A stretch of DNA of 64,000 nt from NCBI GenBank assembly GCA_964017065.1, contig OZ024792.1:4955754-5019753 (forward strand). Reading direction: 5' to 3'. Position 1 is the stretch's first letter. Every line of letters starts with the position of its first letter. Source of the stretch: Haliclona indistincta. Lineage: Eukaryota; Porifera; Demospongiae; Haplosclerida; Chalinidae. Below, one piece after another: positions 14,701 to 25,499 of the stretch. The position numbers were made by a program, and so were the translations under genes. The notes under the pieces are model-generated. The model did no database searches and was not told where the DNA came from. It worked only from the letters and a program-made list of their open reading frames with translations.

Positions 14701-16321
14701 CAGACTACTGTATCTGTATGCCTCCGCCCACCGAGGCATAACAAGCAAGGGTTAGATCAAGTCTGAAATATGACCTAACCACTTTAAAATAATACACTTG
14801 ATTGGTGAGCTACATGTATGTATTTTATAGTAGTACTAGATCTTTGATGTTTCAGTCTACTCTCACTAATACATAAGCTCACTCATTTGAATGATTCGTA
14901 AGACTCACCTCTGATCACAGGAACATTCTGTACTCGTGCTGAAAATGCAGATACGAATTTTGTAGGGAAGCAAATATCCTTGGCAGCTGGAGCCCTATCA
15001 AGACCAGCAATATAGAGATAAACATACAGACTGGTATACTGACCATCTGGCTAGAAAGAAAGTGGAGGGAGTCACCATCGGTAACAATCCTACAGAGGAT
15101 ATAATATTAAATACTAAATATTGTTGTAGCTGCCATAAGGTTTGTCTAAAGGACAGCACAAATACATTGTATAGATGAATACATACCAATGATGTAGGCA
15201 CATGACAGTGACAATGATTACTTGTTTTGTCAGTAGGTACATGTGTAAATCTGATTGTATACGACAGGATTTATATACACAGCAGAGATCTCTCAGTTGC
15301 TAGGCACTATACAGACCTTCTAGTTACGTGAAAGGCCGTATACTTGGTAGGTAAGAATGTACAGTATGATTGGAAGATAGTCTTTCCTCATACTGTCACA
15401 CTGCATGAAAGGCAACGACACCCAACAAGGCATGCAGGTTTTGTTTCTCTGTGACAAAGCTACAAACTCGGCTGTGTGTCCTACTGCAGAGTCCCACTGC
15501 CCATCGCGTACCCAACAAATCGCTGTACAGGCCTTCTATCCCACATGGCAGCGCAAATCCATATTATGCTGATTCCTTGTGGAAACTACAGTTGTAGTAT
15601 GAAAAACAATTAACTCTGTATCACTTGTTTCATTTTGCAACTTTGGAACCTCAAACGAGGCCAAAATAACTAACAAACATGTACATACATGTTGTTGACA
15701 ATCAATGTGAGGATCACTCAATATAAAGTCAGTAAGCCAGTTACAGTGGTTTATTACTTCTTGCAAGGGTAAAGTGTAAACTGTAGACCGTAAAGTGTAG
15801 AGCACTAATGCATTAAAATGCTTTGATCAGTGTGAATAAAATAATACCAGTGACTCGACACATTAGTGACTTCAAGGTGACGCTTTACACTCAAATCTTC
15901 CTTGCAAGAAGTAATAAACCTCTGTATTTTAGTAAAATAACCAGAAAATAACTCTGAAATTATTCTGGTACTACTTAGAACCTCAAGCAAGAGACTGCTA
16001 ACTAGCCACACAGTGTAACATACCCCACACTAAAGGGTCATCAATACATGAAGCATGATTGCATACAGTGACCAACGGAGTTCCTGGAGGCCTTTCATAC
16101 ACAGCAGCTCTTAAAATCTCCCAGTTCTTGGTTTGCACACGTTGACCAAACCCTAAAATCAAAAAGGGGGTTTCATGTATTTATCGTATCGTAAACTCAC
16201 TCATCCATGCCTTGCACAGTATTTGAGCTGTTGCCATGCAAAGAAAAGAAGAAACACGCCATGACAGGCGAGGCCTGTAAGGAAGTGGCCAATCTTTGAG
16301 CGTCAACGACATGTTGGTCAT
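11776..16321 (-). CDS. TAZ: Tafazzin, cardiolipin-remodelling acyltransferase
   Basis: Mitochondrial CoA-independent transacylase that remodels cardiolipin. Start ATG is at 16321 ([19 protein letters not shown]); another ATG at 16312 is possible. Exons read from high to low coordinate: about 16321-16197 (N-terminal membrane segment), 16156-16021 (catalytic HX4D box NHASCID, then DPLVWG), 14999-14911 ([11 protein letters not shown]...VPVIRG), 13074-12991 ([20 protein letters not shown], then WVHIFPEG), 12931-12887 ([15 protein letters not shown]), 12840-12725 ([20 protein letters not shown]) and about 11978-11776 (GEPIDFTQW...ITDTIQEKL...EQLHNQW). Each block matches tafazzin order, so the assignment is firm. 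Both the NHxxxxD and PEG-type acyltransferase motifs are intact. The intron at 13075-14910 is unusually long for this window. The gene is divergent from mitochondrial SSBP1. Confidence 0.92.
13480..14470. repeat. Diverged direct repeats inside the long tafazzin intron
   Basis: TGCAATCAGAAGCCAACAGT at about 13482 recurs near 13844 with one inserted base. The segment around 13575-13660 (CTTGCGCTGCTATACTGTAG, then GCTGTGGGCAG and a CTTCAGAGAAGTCT-like stretch) recurs in diverged form around 14365-14455. No coding potential was seen. It is probably decayed transposon sequence; the family is unknown. Confidence 0.5.
15742..15926. mobile_element. MITE in tafazzin intron, TACAGnGGTTTATTACTTC ends
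   Basis: The terminal inverted repeats are about 27 bp, starting TACAGTGGTTTATTACTTCT on the left and TACAGAGGTTTATTACTTCT on the right (reverse complement), with TGCAAGG following in both. The inner arms share GTAAAGTGTAAA-like sequence. The element is about 185 bp with no ORF. A relative sits at 45813-45970. Confidence 0.78.
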
Positions 16322-16426
16322 AGCTATATTAGCCACGCCTACTATTATAACCACACCTTCTAAATTTTAGATCCAGACCAAACGGGATCCTGGCTAATAA
16401 ATACACGTGGTCTACACGTGGTGAAA
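16322..16426. promoter_or_regulatory. 105-bp bidirectional promoter, tafazzin / SSBP1, with tandem E-boxes
   Basis: Two CACGTG sites (16404-16409 and 16415-16420) are spaced exactly 11 bp apart, next to the SSBP1 ATG. Both flanking genes encode mitochondrial proteins. Coordinated expression is inference. Confidence 0.6.
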
Positions 16427-18472
16427 ATGTTCAGGCACTGTGCTCTCAAGGTTTGCTTCAGAAAGATCTTGGTGGCTCAAAACTTGTCTTCCACAGGTTT
16501 TGGTTCCATCGAGTAGTGGTCATATTGGTGTTAGAGCCATTAGTTCATCATCTTCTCTTTCATTTGAGAGATGTATGTTTTTTTTGATCACCTGTCTCTG
16601 ATCATTATTCACTATTTTAACTCTCCAGGTATTAACGAAGTGAGGCTTCTAGGACGAGTTGGCAAAGATCCTGTTGAGACAGAGGATGGAGTATTCTTCA
16701 GTTTAGCTACAAATTATGTTAAGAGCACCAGCACTGCACCGGATGGCACAAGTAATTTCAAACACTCGTCTTTGTATTATTTTCTCCACTATCTCTCTAG
16801 GAATAAGAGACAGAAAAGTTTGTTGGCACAATATTGTAGCATTCAGACAACCCAACAAAGAATACATCATGAAGAACGTCACAAAAGGGTGCGTGGATTA
16901 TAAACAAAATTCATGTTCAATAGCTAGACAATTATTTTGTCGTGTTTAGATGATCACAATTTCTTCATTTGTATGGGTGTAAAACTACGTTTTTATTATT
17001 CGTCTTCCCCTATAGGTGCCGTGTGCTAATTGATGGAAATTTAGTTTACTCTAGATATAAGGGCGGTAATGATGAATGGGTCACTAAATGCAGTGTTGCA
17101 TCACGTTAGTAAAACACACATCTTGTACACTACTGTATCTCACATTTTGATTATTGAGACACCGTACAGCAATGCATGATTAAATTCTGTGAGCTCTAGA
17201 TTCGTGAAATTATTAATGTAATGAACCAATAATCGGTCACCATGCATGTATATTCAGCACTTCATTACAGCCAGCTAGAGGAGGAGGCGATGCCAGCTAT
17301 ACACTGGTGGGATTCGGTTTGAGTTTATGCGAGACACAGCTCAGAAAATGTAACAATCGGCCGAAAGTGTCAGTTTTTGAACAACTGGCCCGTACTCTCC
17401 TGCTTCAAAAAGCAGGAGCACAACTTCTACATGAAAAATATATAGCAAGAGCGGTTACCTTCGTTCAATAATCACAGCCAACATCTACGGCCCAGCTCAA
17501 CTCAAAGCTAGTCTGCAAGCAGCATGAAACTGGGCTGTGCCTAATAATCATCTTTTTGCACAAATTAATGCCGATTATTGACAAATTGGCACCGCCCAGT
17601 TTCATGCTGCTTGCATACTAGCTTCGAGTTGTAGATGTTGGCTGTGGCTATTGAACGAAGGTAACTCTTGTTATTATGTAGAAGTTGTGCTCTTGTTCTT
17701 TGAAGCAGCAGAGTACGGGCTAGTTGTCCATAAAACTGACACTTTCGGCCGATATTTTAATTTTCGGTTCACTCTCATCTTCTTGGCTGTGTCTCGCGTA
17801 AACTCAAACTGAGCACTTCGAATCTTTGGTTGTATGCAGGCCTACAACAGAGTCATACACCAGTGTATACCTGAGATCGCCTCCTCCTCTAGCTGGCTGT
17901 AATGAAGTGCCGAATATATATGGTGACCGATTTATTGGTTCATTAGATAAGACACTTCTGCATATCCATGCCAAGTTACAAAGGTAATCTGCTGTGAAAA
18001 TAAGCATTAAGTGTTAAAGTATTTTTGTAGGCTGTCGTCTTACGAAAGTTTTTCAATGCAAAATTTTTTCAACACAGCGAAATCTAATAATCTGTATTTC
18101 TTTTTTATTCTTCTGCTATACAAGAAGCTGACAATACTTACCACTATCAAAATGTATGCATACATTCTGCTTTGATTTTTTAATATATACTGTTTTTTTG
18201 GCAGTGCTCTGACTCACTAAAAACAGAATTATTGAAATTGTAACTAACTTCCGGAGCTGATTCGTATGTTTTATGTGTTGTAATCTCCTGCAGATAGTCT
18301 CATATTAATGGATAACCCACAGTTAAGAAAAGAGAAAACAGTTCTTGGTGGTGATGCTGTTGAAGCGGCTTTGAGCAATGATGAACCAGTTCTCGACAAC
18401 GATGAACCAGACATGGACAACAGTGAATTTAAGAATGAAGATCCATCGAGGGATACTGTACAGAGCTCGTGA
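16427..18472 (+). CDS. SSBP1: Mitochondrial single-stranded DNA-binding protein
   Basis: OB-fold protein of mitochondrial DNA replication. ATG 16427 opens a 24-bp exon (MFRHCALK). Exon 2 (about 16497-16572) gives a basic/Ser-rich presequence (VLVPSSSGHIGVRAISSSSS). The OB fold then reads CINEVRLLGRVGKDPVETED (from about 16629), VFFSLATNY, KVCWHNIVAFRQPNKEYIMK (about 16811), and CRVLIDGNLVYSRYKG followed by VTKCSVASH (17016-17105). The last exon, after a roughly 1.2-kb intron holding a palindromic transposon, gives DSLILMDN and an acidic tail with repeated DEPxLDN/DEPDMDN units, ending at TGA 18470-18472. The acidic tail recalls that of bacterial SSBs but is longer than in vertebrate mtSSB. 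Confidence 0.9.
17221..17943. mobile_element. Near-palindromic foldback transposon, 723 bp, TA target duplication
   Basis: The two arms of about 340 bp are inverted copies of each other over almost their whole length. The left end is ATGAACCAATAATCGGTCAC. The right end is the complement of ATGAACCAATAAATCGGTCA. Inside, each arm carries CACTTCATTACAGCCAGCTA and CTGACACTTTCGGCCGAT-type blocks. Flanking TA at 17219-17220 and 17944-17945 is consistent with Tc1/mariner-like mobilisation. No transposase is present. It sits in an SSBP1 intron. Confidence 0.88.
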
Positions 18473-18594
18473 ACACTTATCTAATCAATTTAATTCCCAT
18501 CTATTGTACACGCCCACGATTGACTTTAATTAATAATAATTATTTTACTATGTATAGTCTGGTAACTGCACACATGTCACGTAATTCGCTACAC

Positions 18595-21500
18595 ATGGAG
18601 ATGAAAGCGACCATACTGTTCGCCGTAGTGCTGCTACGGAGTGCTGGAGTGAATGCTGTCGCACCTGGCGACCAACAGAGCTCTTGTTTTAGTACAGAAT
18701 TGCCCACTTCTCCCGGTCATGGATTGATCAATGCTTACACGAGCACGCAGAGACCTCTGATGGATTCTTACTGGTACGATAGAGTGGTAGGAACAACCGG
18801 AGTGTGGGATTTCATAGAGGGAAATGTCGACGATAACGGAGTAAGTATGATATTACAATGATACTTTTGTGACTATCTACATGCTTTTCATCATCAGTGG
18901 AGACGAGGACAACTTGCATCATGTCGAGGTACTGTCGTATCTAGCAAATCCAACAACCCTGCTGAAAACAACTGGTTTGCAACTCAGTTCATCTCCAGGA
19001 GCACTGCTCAGGCTCCTACTCATGCCCTCCCCATCACAGTGAACGTATCACACACCTTCCTCTCGTGTACTCCCAACTTATTCAGACTGCACTACTACCC
19101 AAGTGCCTCTAATCCAGGGAGCAACTCAGGAACTAGTAACTACATACATATTGGAGATGTAGACACTAGTGATAATTCACAACAGACGTCAACCTTCAAT
19201 TTTAATTTAGCCTCTCAGTACAGTGGCTTCTATCTTGGCTTCCAAGATCAGGACTCGTGTGGTACTGTAGAGAGAGTGCGGGTGTATCGTACCATATGCC
19301 CCTCACGTACAGAGGGGTTGGTGATGTATCCTGAAACACCAACTGGTACTAGTGCTGTCTCCGTAACTCATCAGTGTATAGCTAATGCTGGAGTGAGTGG
19401 AGGTGGACTGATGTGTAATACTGATGGCTCATGGAGTGGTTCACCATCATGTAGCTGTGCATCAGGACATGTACTAAATGGAGGAAATTGTCAAGGTAAG
19501 TCCTTTGTTTAAATTGTAACAATAGTCTGTAATTCTACCCATTTGAAGCTATAGATAATTTTTACTATTGCTAGTATATCATACTACTGACTGCGGTACT
19601 TTCTTGAGCTCTAGGAGTTTACTGCAACCAGTGTTATGTTAGCCGCTCTGTACTGTTTGTATTCTCATTCTGTAAACAGAGAAGAATTACTTGTTGTATA
19701 TAGGTTATGGTTTATACAAACAGATCATCTGCTGTTGTTGGTCTTTCTTTGATACAATACTAAGAATAGTAAACTGCTTTACATATTGTAATAACGAATA
19801 ATTATGAGAACATCACAACTGGTAAAAACATATTTTACGAGCCATGTCTCAGGCAAGTGATTCTTACTAGCGGTGTGCCTTAATAAGATTATTATTTTGT
19901 CAACAGTCAAATTGTAATTTTAGTTTTGTAAAATATAAAATTGTAAAATTGTAATTTTAGTTTTGTAAAATAATATTGGGCTTCATTTGTACTATTACTA
20001 CTAGTTCCTATTTGTAGTGGTTTTGCTATTCTTGCACAAGTGTCAAGTGTCAAGTGTAGAGTATAAGGTAGCATGTACTCCTTTCTAACCTGGTGTTGAC
20101 CAAACATAGCCATGTACACCTACCTCAGCTCTGACCTCCACCTACATCATGCACTGTTGTCAGGCTTGTGTTTATGTTGCTAGTTCAAATAGAGTGGGTC
20201 AGGTGTTCTACCTTCTGTCAGATCAACATTTCTTGCCCACTTTTTCATTGAAGCCTCCTGTTGTTAGTCAGATAAACTCCTGATACCATATAGGCATGTT
20301 ATTGCAACTGATAATCTGACCATGCCTCTATCTCCTCCTCCCTCAGCTTGTACTGCTGGTACCTTTCAATCAGGTAGCTCTTGCCTGAGCTGCCCAGCAA
20401 ACACTGTGGGCACCAGTGTGGGAGTGGCAGTGTGTCCCTGTCAGGCTAACTTCTACAGAGCACCTTCAGACAGTCCATCTATGTCTTGCACTGGTACAGC
20501 ATCATAATGTGTATTGATAGCATGTACTGTTGTCCACTGCAGTACCTCCATCAAGTGTTCAGAACCTGCAAGCACCTGATAATGATCGTACTAACACCAG
20601 TATCACAATCCAGTGGACTACACCAGCCACTACTGGTGGTCGCAGTGATCTAGTCTATCAGATTAGCTATCGTAGAATAGGAACTGAACAATCCATCATG
20701 AAGAACACTACTCAGACTTCAGACCAGCTGACTGGACTGCAGCCATTATCAGAGTACACCATCATGGTGGTGTCAGCTAATGGAATCACAGAGGGTCTAC
20801 CTAATGTTGCTGCTGTCACTCTACAGGGCAGGACAGCCACATTATCAGCCAGTACAAGAGAAGGAGGTTGGTACCACTAATTTTCACCTTCTTCCATCTT
20901 TTTAATTTGTGCATTGCATCATAGTTCCAGGACCACTAGCAGATGTAGCTGTATTGGGTAGAAATGATACAATTGTTATAGTCTGGCGACCTCCTCAAAA
21001 CCCCAATGGAGAACTCTTAGGATACTCAATTCGATTTTATGAATTGGGAATGGTTGACCAAGCTAATAATGTGGACAAGGAAGCTAGTGAGTATTACCAT
21101 GTGCTCACTGATGCTGATGTGCCCAGCGGATCTAACATCCAAGTACAGGTGTGCTGAATCCTTCAATATTGGCTGTTAACCTAGTTATGTTACTTGTTGA
21201 TTTTGATTCAATTAGATTCGAGGTAGGACTGCTTTGGGTGGTGGAACATGGAGTATACCACAGCAGCGTATGTGATATTATGTAATCAAGTGTTTCAGCT
21301 AGCTATTGATATCTATTCCACAGCCAATTCAACAGTGCTATTGGCTTGCTCTGGCCCTTATCATGGTAAGGGTTGCTATTAGTGCTAATGTGTAATCGCT
21401 CTGTGTTGAATTGTGATTGTGGCGTGTTTGCAGTAGTTTAGACTGCTGCTAATGCAGCTATTACTTTAAGCGTGAGTTGTTCACTACACTGTGTGGGCTC

Positions 21501-21615
21501 CACTTTTGTCCATAAGGGACAAACACATAACTAAGTGATTCTGTTCCTTGTAGGCTTCTCGGTTGCAGTACTCATCATTTGTGCAGTGATTTCACTTGCC
21601 TTCTTCTTGCAGTAG
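18595..21615 (+). CDS. Eph-receptor-like ectodomain protein A, kinase-less, probable GPI anchor
   Basis: Signal peptide from ATG 18595 (MEMKATILFAVVLLRSAGVN) or ATG 18601. Exons 1-3 (to about 19494) encode an Eph-type ligand-binding jelly roll: ENNWFATQFISR, FLSCTPNLFRLHYYPSAS and GFYLGFQDQDSCGTVERVRV, then TICPSRTEGLVMYPET, the region linking the fold to the Cys-rich part of Eph receptors. A CCP-like piece (GLMCNTDGSWSGSPSCSC) follows, then the Cys-rich module (ACTAGTFQSGSSCLSCPANT...CPCQANFYRAP, about 20346-20490). FN3-1 is at about 20544-20868 and FN3-2 at about 20925-21267. Two small exons then finish with SGPYHGFSVAVLIICAVISL and AFFLQ-stop at 21615. A small-residue site plus a C-terminal hydrophobic stretch and no cytoplasmic tail is the layout of a GPI signal. 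No tyrosine kinase follows; gene B lies tail-to-tail 427 bp away. Confidence 0.8.
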
Positions 21616-22042
21616 AATATAATCAAGACCAACATTGTACAAAATGACAATACACAAATCAATTATTGTACAAATTGTGCAAATAATTTATTTTCTTTTT
21701 TACCCTTTTGTAAATTCAGTGAAGTTTATTTTACTCTGTGTATTTTTGAAGACAATGATGTTTTTAGATAATTAGCACCATAAACTAAGGTTACCATAGG
21801 GAATAAATAACATTTGTTATAGTGATTGTTATTGTGTACTTAGTGTGTAGCTCAGTTGCTTCACACCATTCTACAACAACAGGCCTGGTGTTTTCTGAGA
21901 ACACTAACATTGAAATTTTGTTGACAAAAAATGATTGCTATGATACACGATGAGTAAAAAATGAGACAGATGATGATGTTACTATCACAGGCAAGACACG
22001 GTTAGAAAAATACAAGTTTGCAGATCATCACGCATGTAGTCG
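21616..22042. other. Convergent 3' ends of Eph-like genes A and B
   Basis: 427 bp between two stop codons. AATAAA at 21802-21807 is the likely polyadenylation signal of gene A. No ORF or kinase-like exon is present. Confidence 0.6.
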
Positions 22043-22818
22043 TTAGGATTTAGTGTCATAGTAATTGCTCATCTCGTATCTCCTGCAAAAAGACAAAAAA
22101 TCACAAGATTATTAATACAACATTTAAATAGACTCACTTGGAGGTTGCTGTAAAGATGATCGACAAGAAAGGAAAAAATAGTATCAGTGCAGTATTATAA
22201 TCTCTACTTGTAAGTACCTGATGATCTCTTCCGCTGCCAGCAGCACAGTGAGACAGTGATGAGGACAACTACAATGATAGCTACTATTATTACGGCAATT
22301 ATGACTCCGACAGCAATCCAGATTGAGCTACTACCAGAGAGTGAGTCAGAAACTATAATTGCAGATTATAATGAAATTATAACTGAAGTATTTTACTAAC
22401 CATTAGGTACCACGGAACATGAAGGAGTTTCTGTAACTCTGATTGTTGTAGCATCAGCTTTACAAGAAGCTAGAGGATAAGGAGTTTTTGTAACATATAC
22501 AATGCTAGTACGTCCATCACACGATAATAATGGAGAGTGAGTGACTGTGGTTGCCACACAAGGTGAGCTTGGTGAAGGTACGAGTGAGGGACATGATGTG
22601 GTAATGAATGGAGGAGGTGAAGAACAAGTTGGCATAATGGGTGATGGAGTTTGAGTGACTATAATCGTTGTTGCAATATTTGCGCAAGAGCAGGCAGGAG
22701 AGGCTGTAATGGTGGTGGTAGTACCTGGACACTGAGAGGCAACAGGAGTCATCATGGCTACTGGCATTTGTGAGGTTAGTGTACAGGAGATGAAAGCGGC
22801 TCCTACAATAACAGTAGA

Positions 22819-22873
<55 letters not shown>

Positions 22874-25058
22874 AAATCATTGTTACAAAAGTACTACTAA
22901 CTTGATAGTGGTTGTGGCGTACTCCATTCACCTGCTCCAATCATCGTCCTACCACGAACCTATTAGGAAGACTAATAATTTCCTGACTAATAATTTTCAA
23001 CATGTAGTACCTGAACTTGCAGGTTGTTGCCATCTGGTAGATTGCTGGTAGTTAGTTGGCGGTAAAAGAGATTCACATCAACATTGATGATCTGAGCTTG
23101 TCCTATGTTACCATCAGAATACACTCTGATAATATAGCCAGTCAGTATGCCATTAGGAGACTGTGGAGCCTGCCAGATAACAGCACGATCAATCACTGCT
23201 ACACTTGCTGGAGGACCAGGTACTGCAAAATATTAGGTTCAGTCGGTGAGTCCAGTGCTTGTAGTGTACACACTAGTGGTACCAACCTCCTTCTGTTGTA
23301 CTGGCTGATAGTGTGGCTGTCCTGCTCTGTAGAGTGATAGCAGCAACATTGGGTAGACCCTCTGTGATTCCATTAGCTGACACCACCATGATGGTGTACT
23401 CTGATAATGGCTGCAGTCCAGTCAGCTGATCTGAAGTCTGAGTAGTGGTCTTCATGATGGATTGTTCAGATCCTATTCTACGATAGCTAATCTGATAGAC
23501 TAGATCACTGCGACCACCAGTAGTGACTGGTGCAGTCCACTGGATTGTGATACTGGTGTTAGTACGACCATTATCAGGTGCTTGCAGGTTCTGAACACTT
23601 GATGGAGGTACTGCAGTGGACAACAGTACATGCTATCAATACACATTATGATGCTGTACCAGTGCAAGACATAGATGGACTGTCTGTAGGTGCTCTGTAG
23701 AAGTTAGCCTGACAGGAACACTCTGCCACTCCCACACCAGTGCCAATAGTGTTTGCTGGGCAGCTCAGGCACGAGCTACCTGATTGATATTGACCAGCAG
23801 GGCAAGCTGAGGGAGGAGAGTTTGGACAGAATTTTGACAGAAACAATACAATGTTTGTGTTGTGGCATGTTATCATAGTAACTGACTAGACACCACAGAC
23901 CTAATTATTTTGTCAGTTAGCTATACCAGGAAAACACCAAACATCTACATGTATGTTGCAAGAACCAGTCTGTGTTAGTTTTGGCACAGGATGCATTTAA
24001 CTCATGTTACATTATCTGTATCAAAAGATGCCTCTGGCTAGGTTGTTTACAATGAACCTTTGAAAAAAAGATGTTGTTTACCATGCAGAGTAAACTAAAC
24101 CAATCACATTATCATGCATTGGGACTAGCAATACATTATCAATTTCACCTTGGCAATTTCCTCCATCTAGTACATGTCCTGATACACAGCTACATGATGG
24201 TGAACCAGTCCATGAGCCATCAGTATTACACATCAGTCCACCTCCACTCACTTCAGCATTAGCTATACACTGATGAGTGACAGAGACAGCACTAGTACCA
24301 GTTGGTGTTTCAGGATACATCACCAACCCCTCTGTACGTGAGGGGCATATGGTACGATACACCTGCACTCTCTCTACAGTACCACACGAGTCCTGATCTT
24401 GGAAGGCAAGATAGAAGCCACTGTACTGAGAGGCTAAATTAAAATTGAAGGTTGACACCTGCAGTGAATTAGTACTAGGGTCTACATCTCCAATATGTAT
24501 GTAGTTACTAATTCCTGAGCTGCTCCCTGGATTAGAGGCACTTGGGTAGTAATGCAGTCTGAATAAGTTGGGAGTACACGAGAGGAAGGTGTGTGATACG
24601 TTCACTGTGATGGGGAGGGCATAATCAGGAGTCTGAGCAGTGCTCCTGGAGATGAACTGAGTTGCAAACCAGTTGTTTTCAGCAGGGTTGTTGGATCTTG
24701 TAGCTCCGACGGTAGTTCGACATGATGCAATTTGTCCTCGTCTCCACTGATGATGAAAAGCATGTAGATAGTCACAAATGTATCATTGTAAATATCATAC
24801 ACTTACTCCTTTATTGTCAGCATTTCCCTCTATGAAAGCCCACACTCCGGTTGATCCTACCACTCTATCGTACCAGTAAGAATCCATCAGAGGTCTCTGC
24901 GTGCTCGTGTAAGCACCGACCAATCCATGACCGGGAGAAGAGGGGAATTGTGTAGTAAGACAAGTGCTCTGTTGGTCGCCAGGTGCGACAGCATTCACTC
25001 CAGCACTCAGTAGGTGCAGGATAGCAAACACGAGGATAAACGCCTTGTAGTACTCCAT
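22043..25058 (-). CDS. Eph-receptor-like protein B: ectodomain, Thr/Pro/Cys stalk, TM, short tail, no kinase
   Basis: ATG 25058 (MEYYKAFILVFAILHLLSAG) gives a signal peptide. The Eph-type ligand-binding domain spans about 25010-24160 (FLSCTPNLFRLHYYPSAS, GFYLAFQDQDSCGTVERVQV). The Cys-rich module follows (about 23810-23665), then FN3-1 (about 23610-23290), FN3-2 (about 23222-23010) and its last strand (GRTMIGAGEWSTPQ, about 22968-22903). A stalk exon (about 22767-22405) has TIIVTQTPSP, IVYVTKTPYP and TIRVTETPS units with regularly spaced Cys. TM is at about 22352-22215 (SSSIWIAVGVIIAVIIVAII), then CCWQRKRSS. Two small exons finish the tail as ATSKRYEMSNYYDTKS, stop at 22043. The tail is about 25 residues with three Tyr. 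No kinase exons exist before gene A. It is very close to A in the N-terminal half. Confidence 0.8.
22821..22870. repeat. (AG)n microsatellite in gene B intron
   Basis: About 50 bp of AG dinucleotides in the intron between the stalk exon and the last FN3 strand exon. On the minus strand it reads (CT)n. Confidence 0.95.
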
Positions 25059-25224
25059 TCTCAAAAAAATTGTAGTTCTGCAGCTCTGTCGCGAAATGCG
25101 CACTTTTATAGCGGAAGTTACTTACTAATCACGTGATACCCAGACTGCATACTAAAAAAATATTATCAATACATGTAGTAGCAATAAAAAAATATTAAAA
25201 TCACTTCCCTGAGTTAATGATATG

Positions 25225-25430
25225 ATGAAAACAATGGCACATCAGTGTGGGCGAAACTTCTGAAGTTTGCAATCATGTGATAGAAATAATTTCTTTGCCT
25301 GCAAAATTTTTGAGATTCATAATCACACTATTATGTGTACTATCTATAATCTGTATGTGGTACTGAATCTCACATTCATTGTTTGATGAAAGAAGTGAAT
25401 GTACAGAGAGATTTTGTCTGTGCAATAATC
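25225..25430 (-). pseudogene. Relic of the CUB-encoding 3' end of a C-type Eph-like paralogue
   Basis: The minus strand near 25281-25225 reads YHMIANFRSFAHTDVPLF. This aligns with gene C's terminal exon (CNYLVANFDNFAHTDVRFLY) through the shared ANF..FAHTDV. Further on (25385-25412, plus strand GATGAAAGAAGTGAATGTAC) it resembles 26752-26780 in the CUB-1 exon of gene C (GATGAGTGGAAATGGATGTA). Order and orientation match gene C, but the reading frame is broken and exons are shortened. I infer a fourth, decayed family member between B and C. Confidence 0.6.
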
Positions 25431-25499
25431 ATTTGATACAGATTATGCTTGCTTATTATCATTGCTCTGCCTACTTCTCTTTATCCAGATCTTGACTAC

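Noticed and set aside
18595..21615. Sushi/FN3 protein of unknown type rather than Eph-like
   Set aside because: The jelly-roll motifs, CCP-like turn, Cys-rich module and double FN3 appear in exactly the Eph order, including FQD.D.C and the Cys-rich CxCxxxxFYRA motif.
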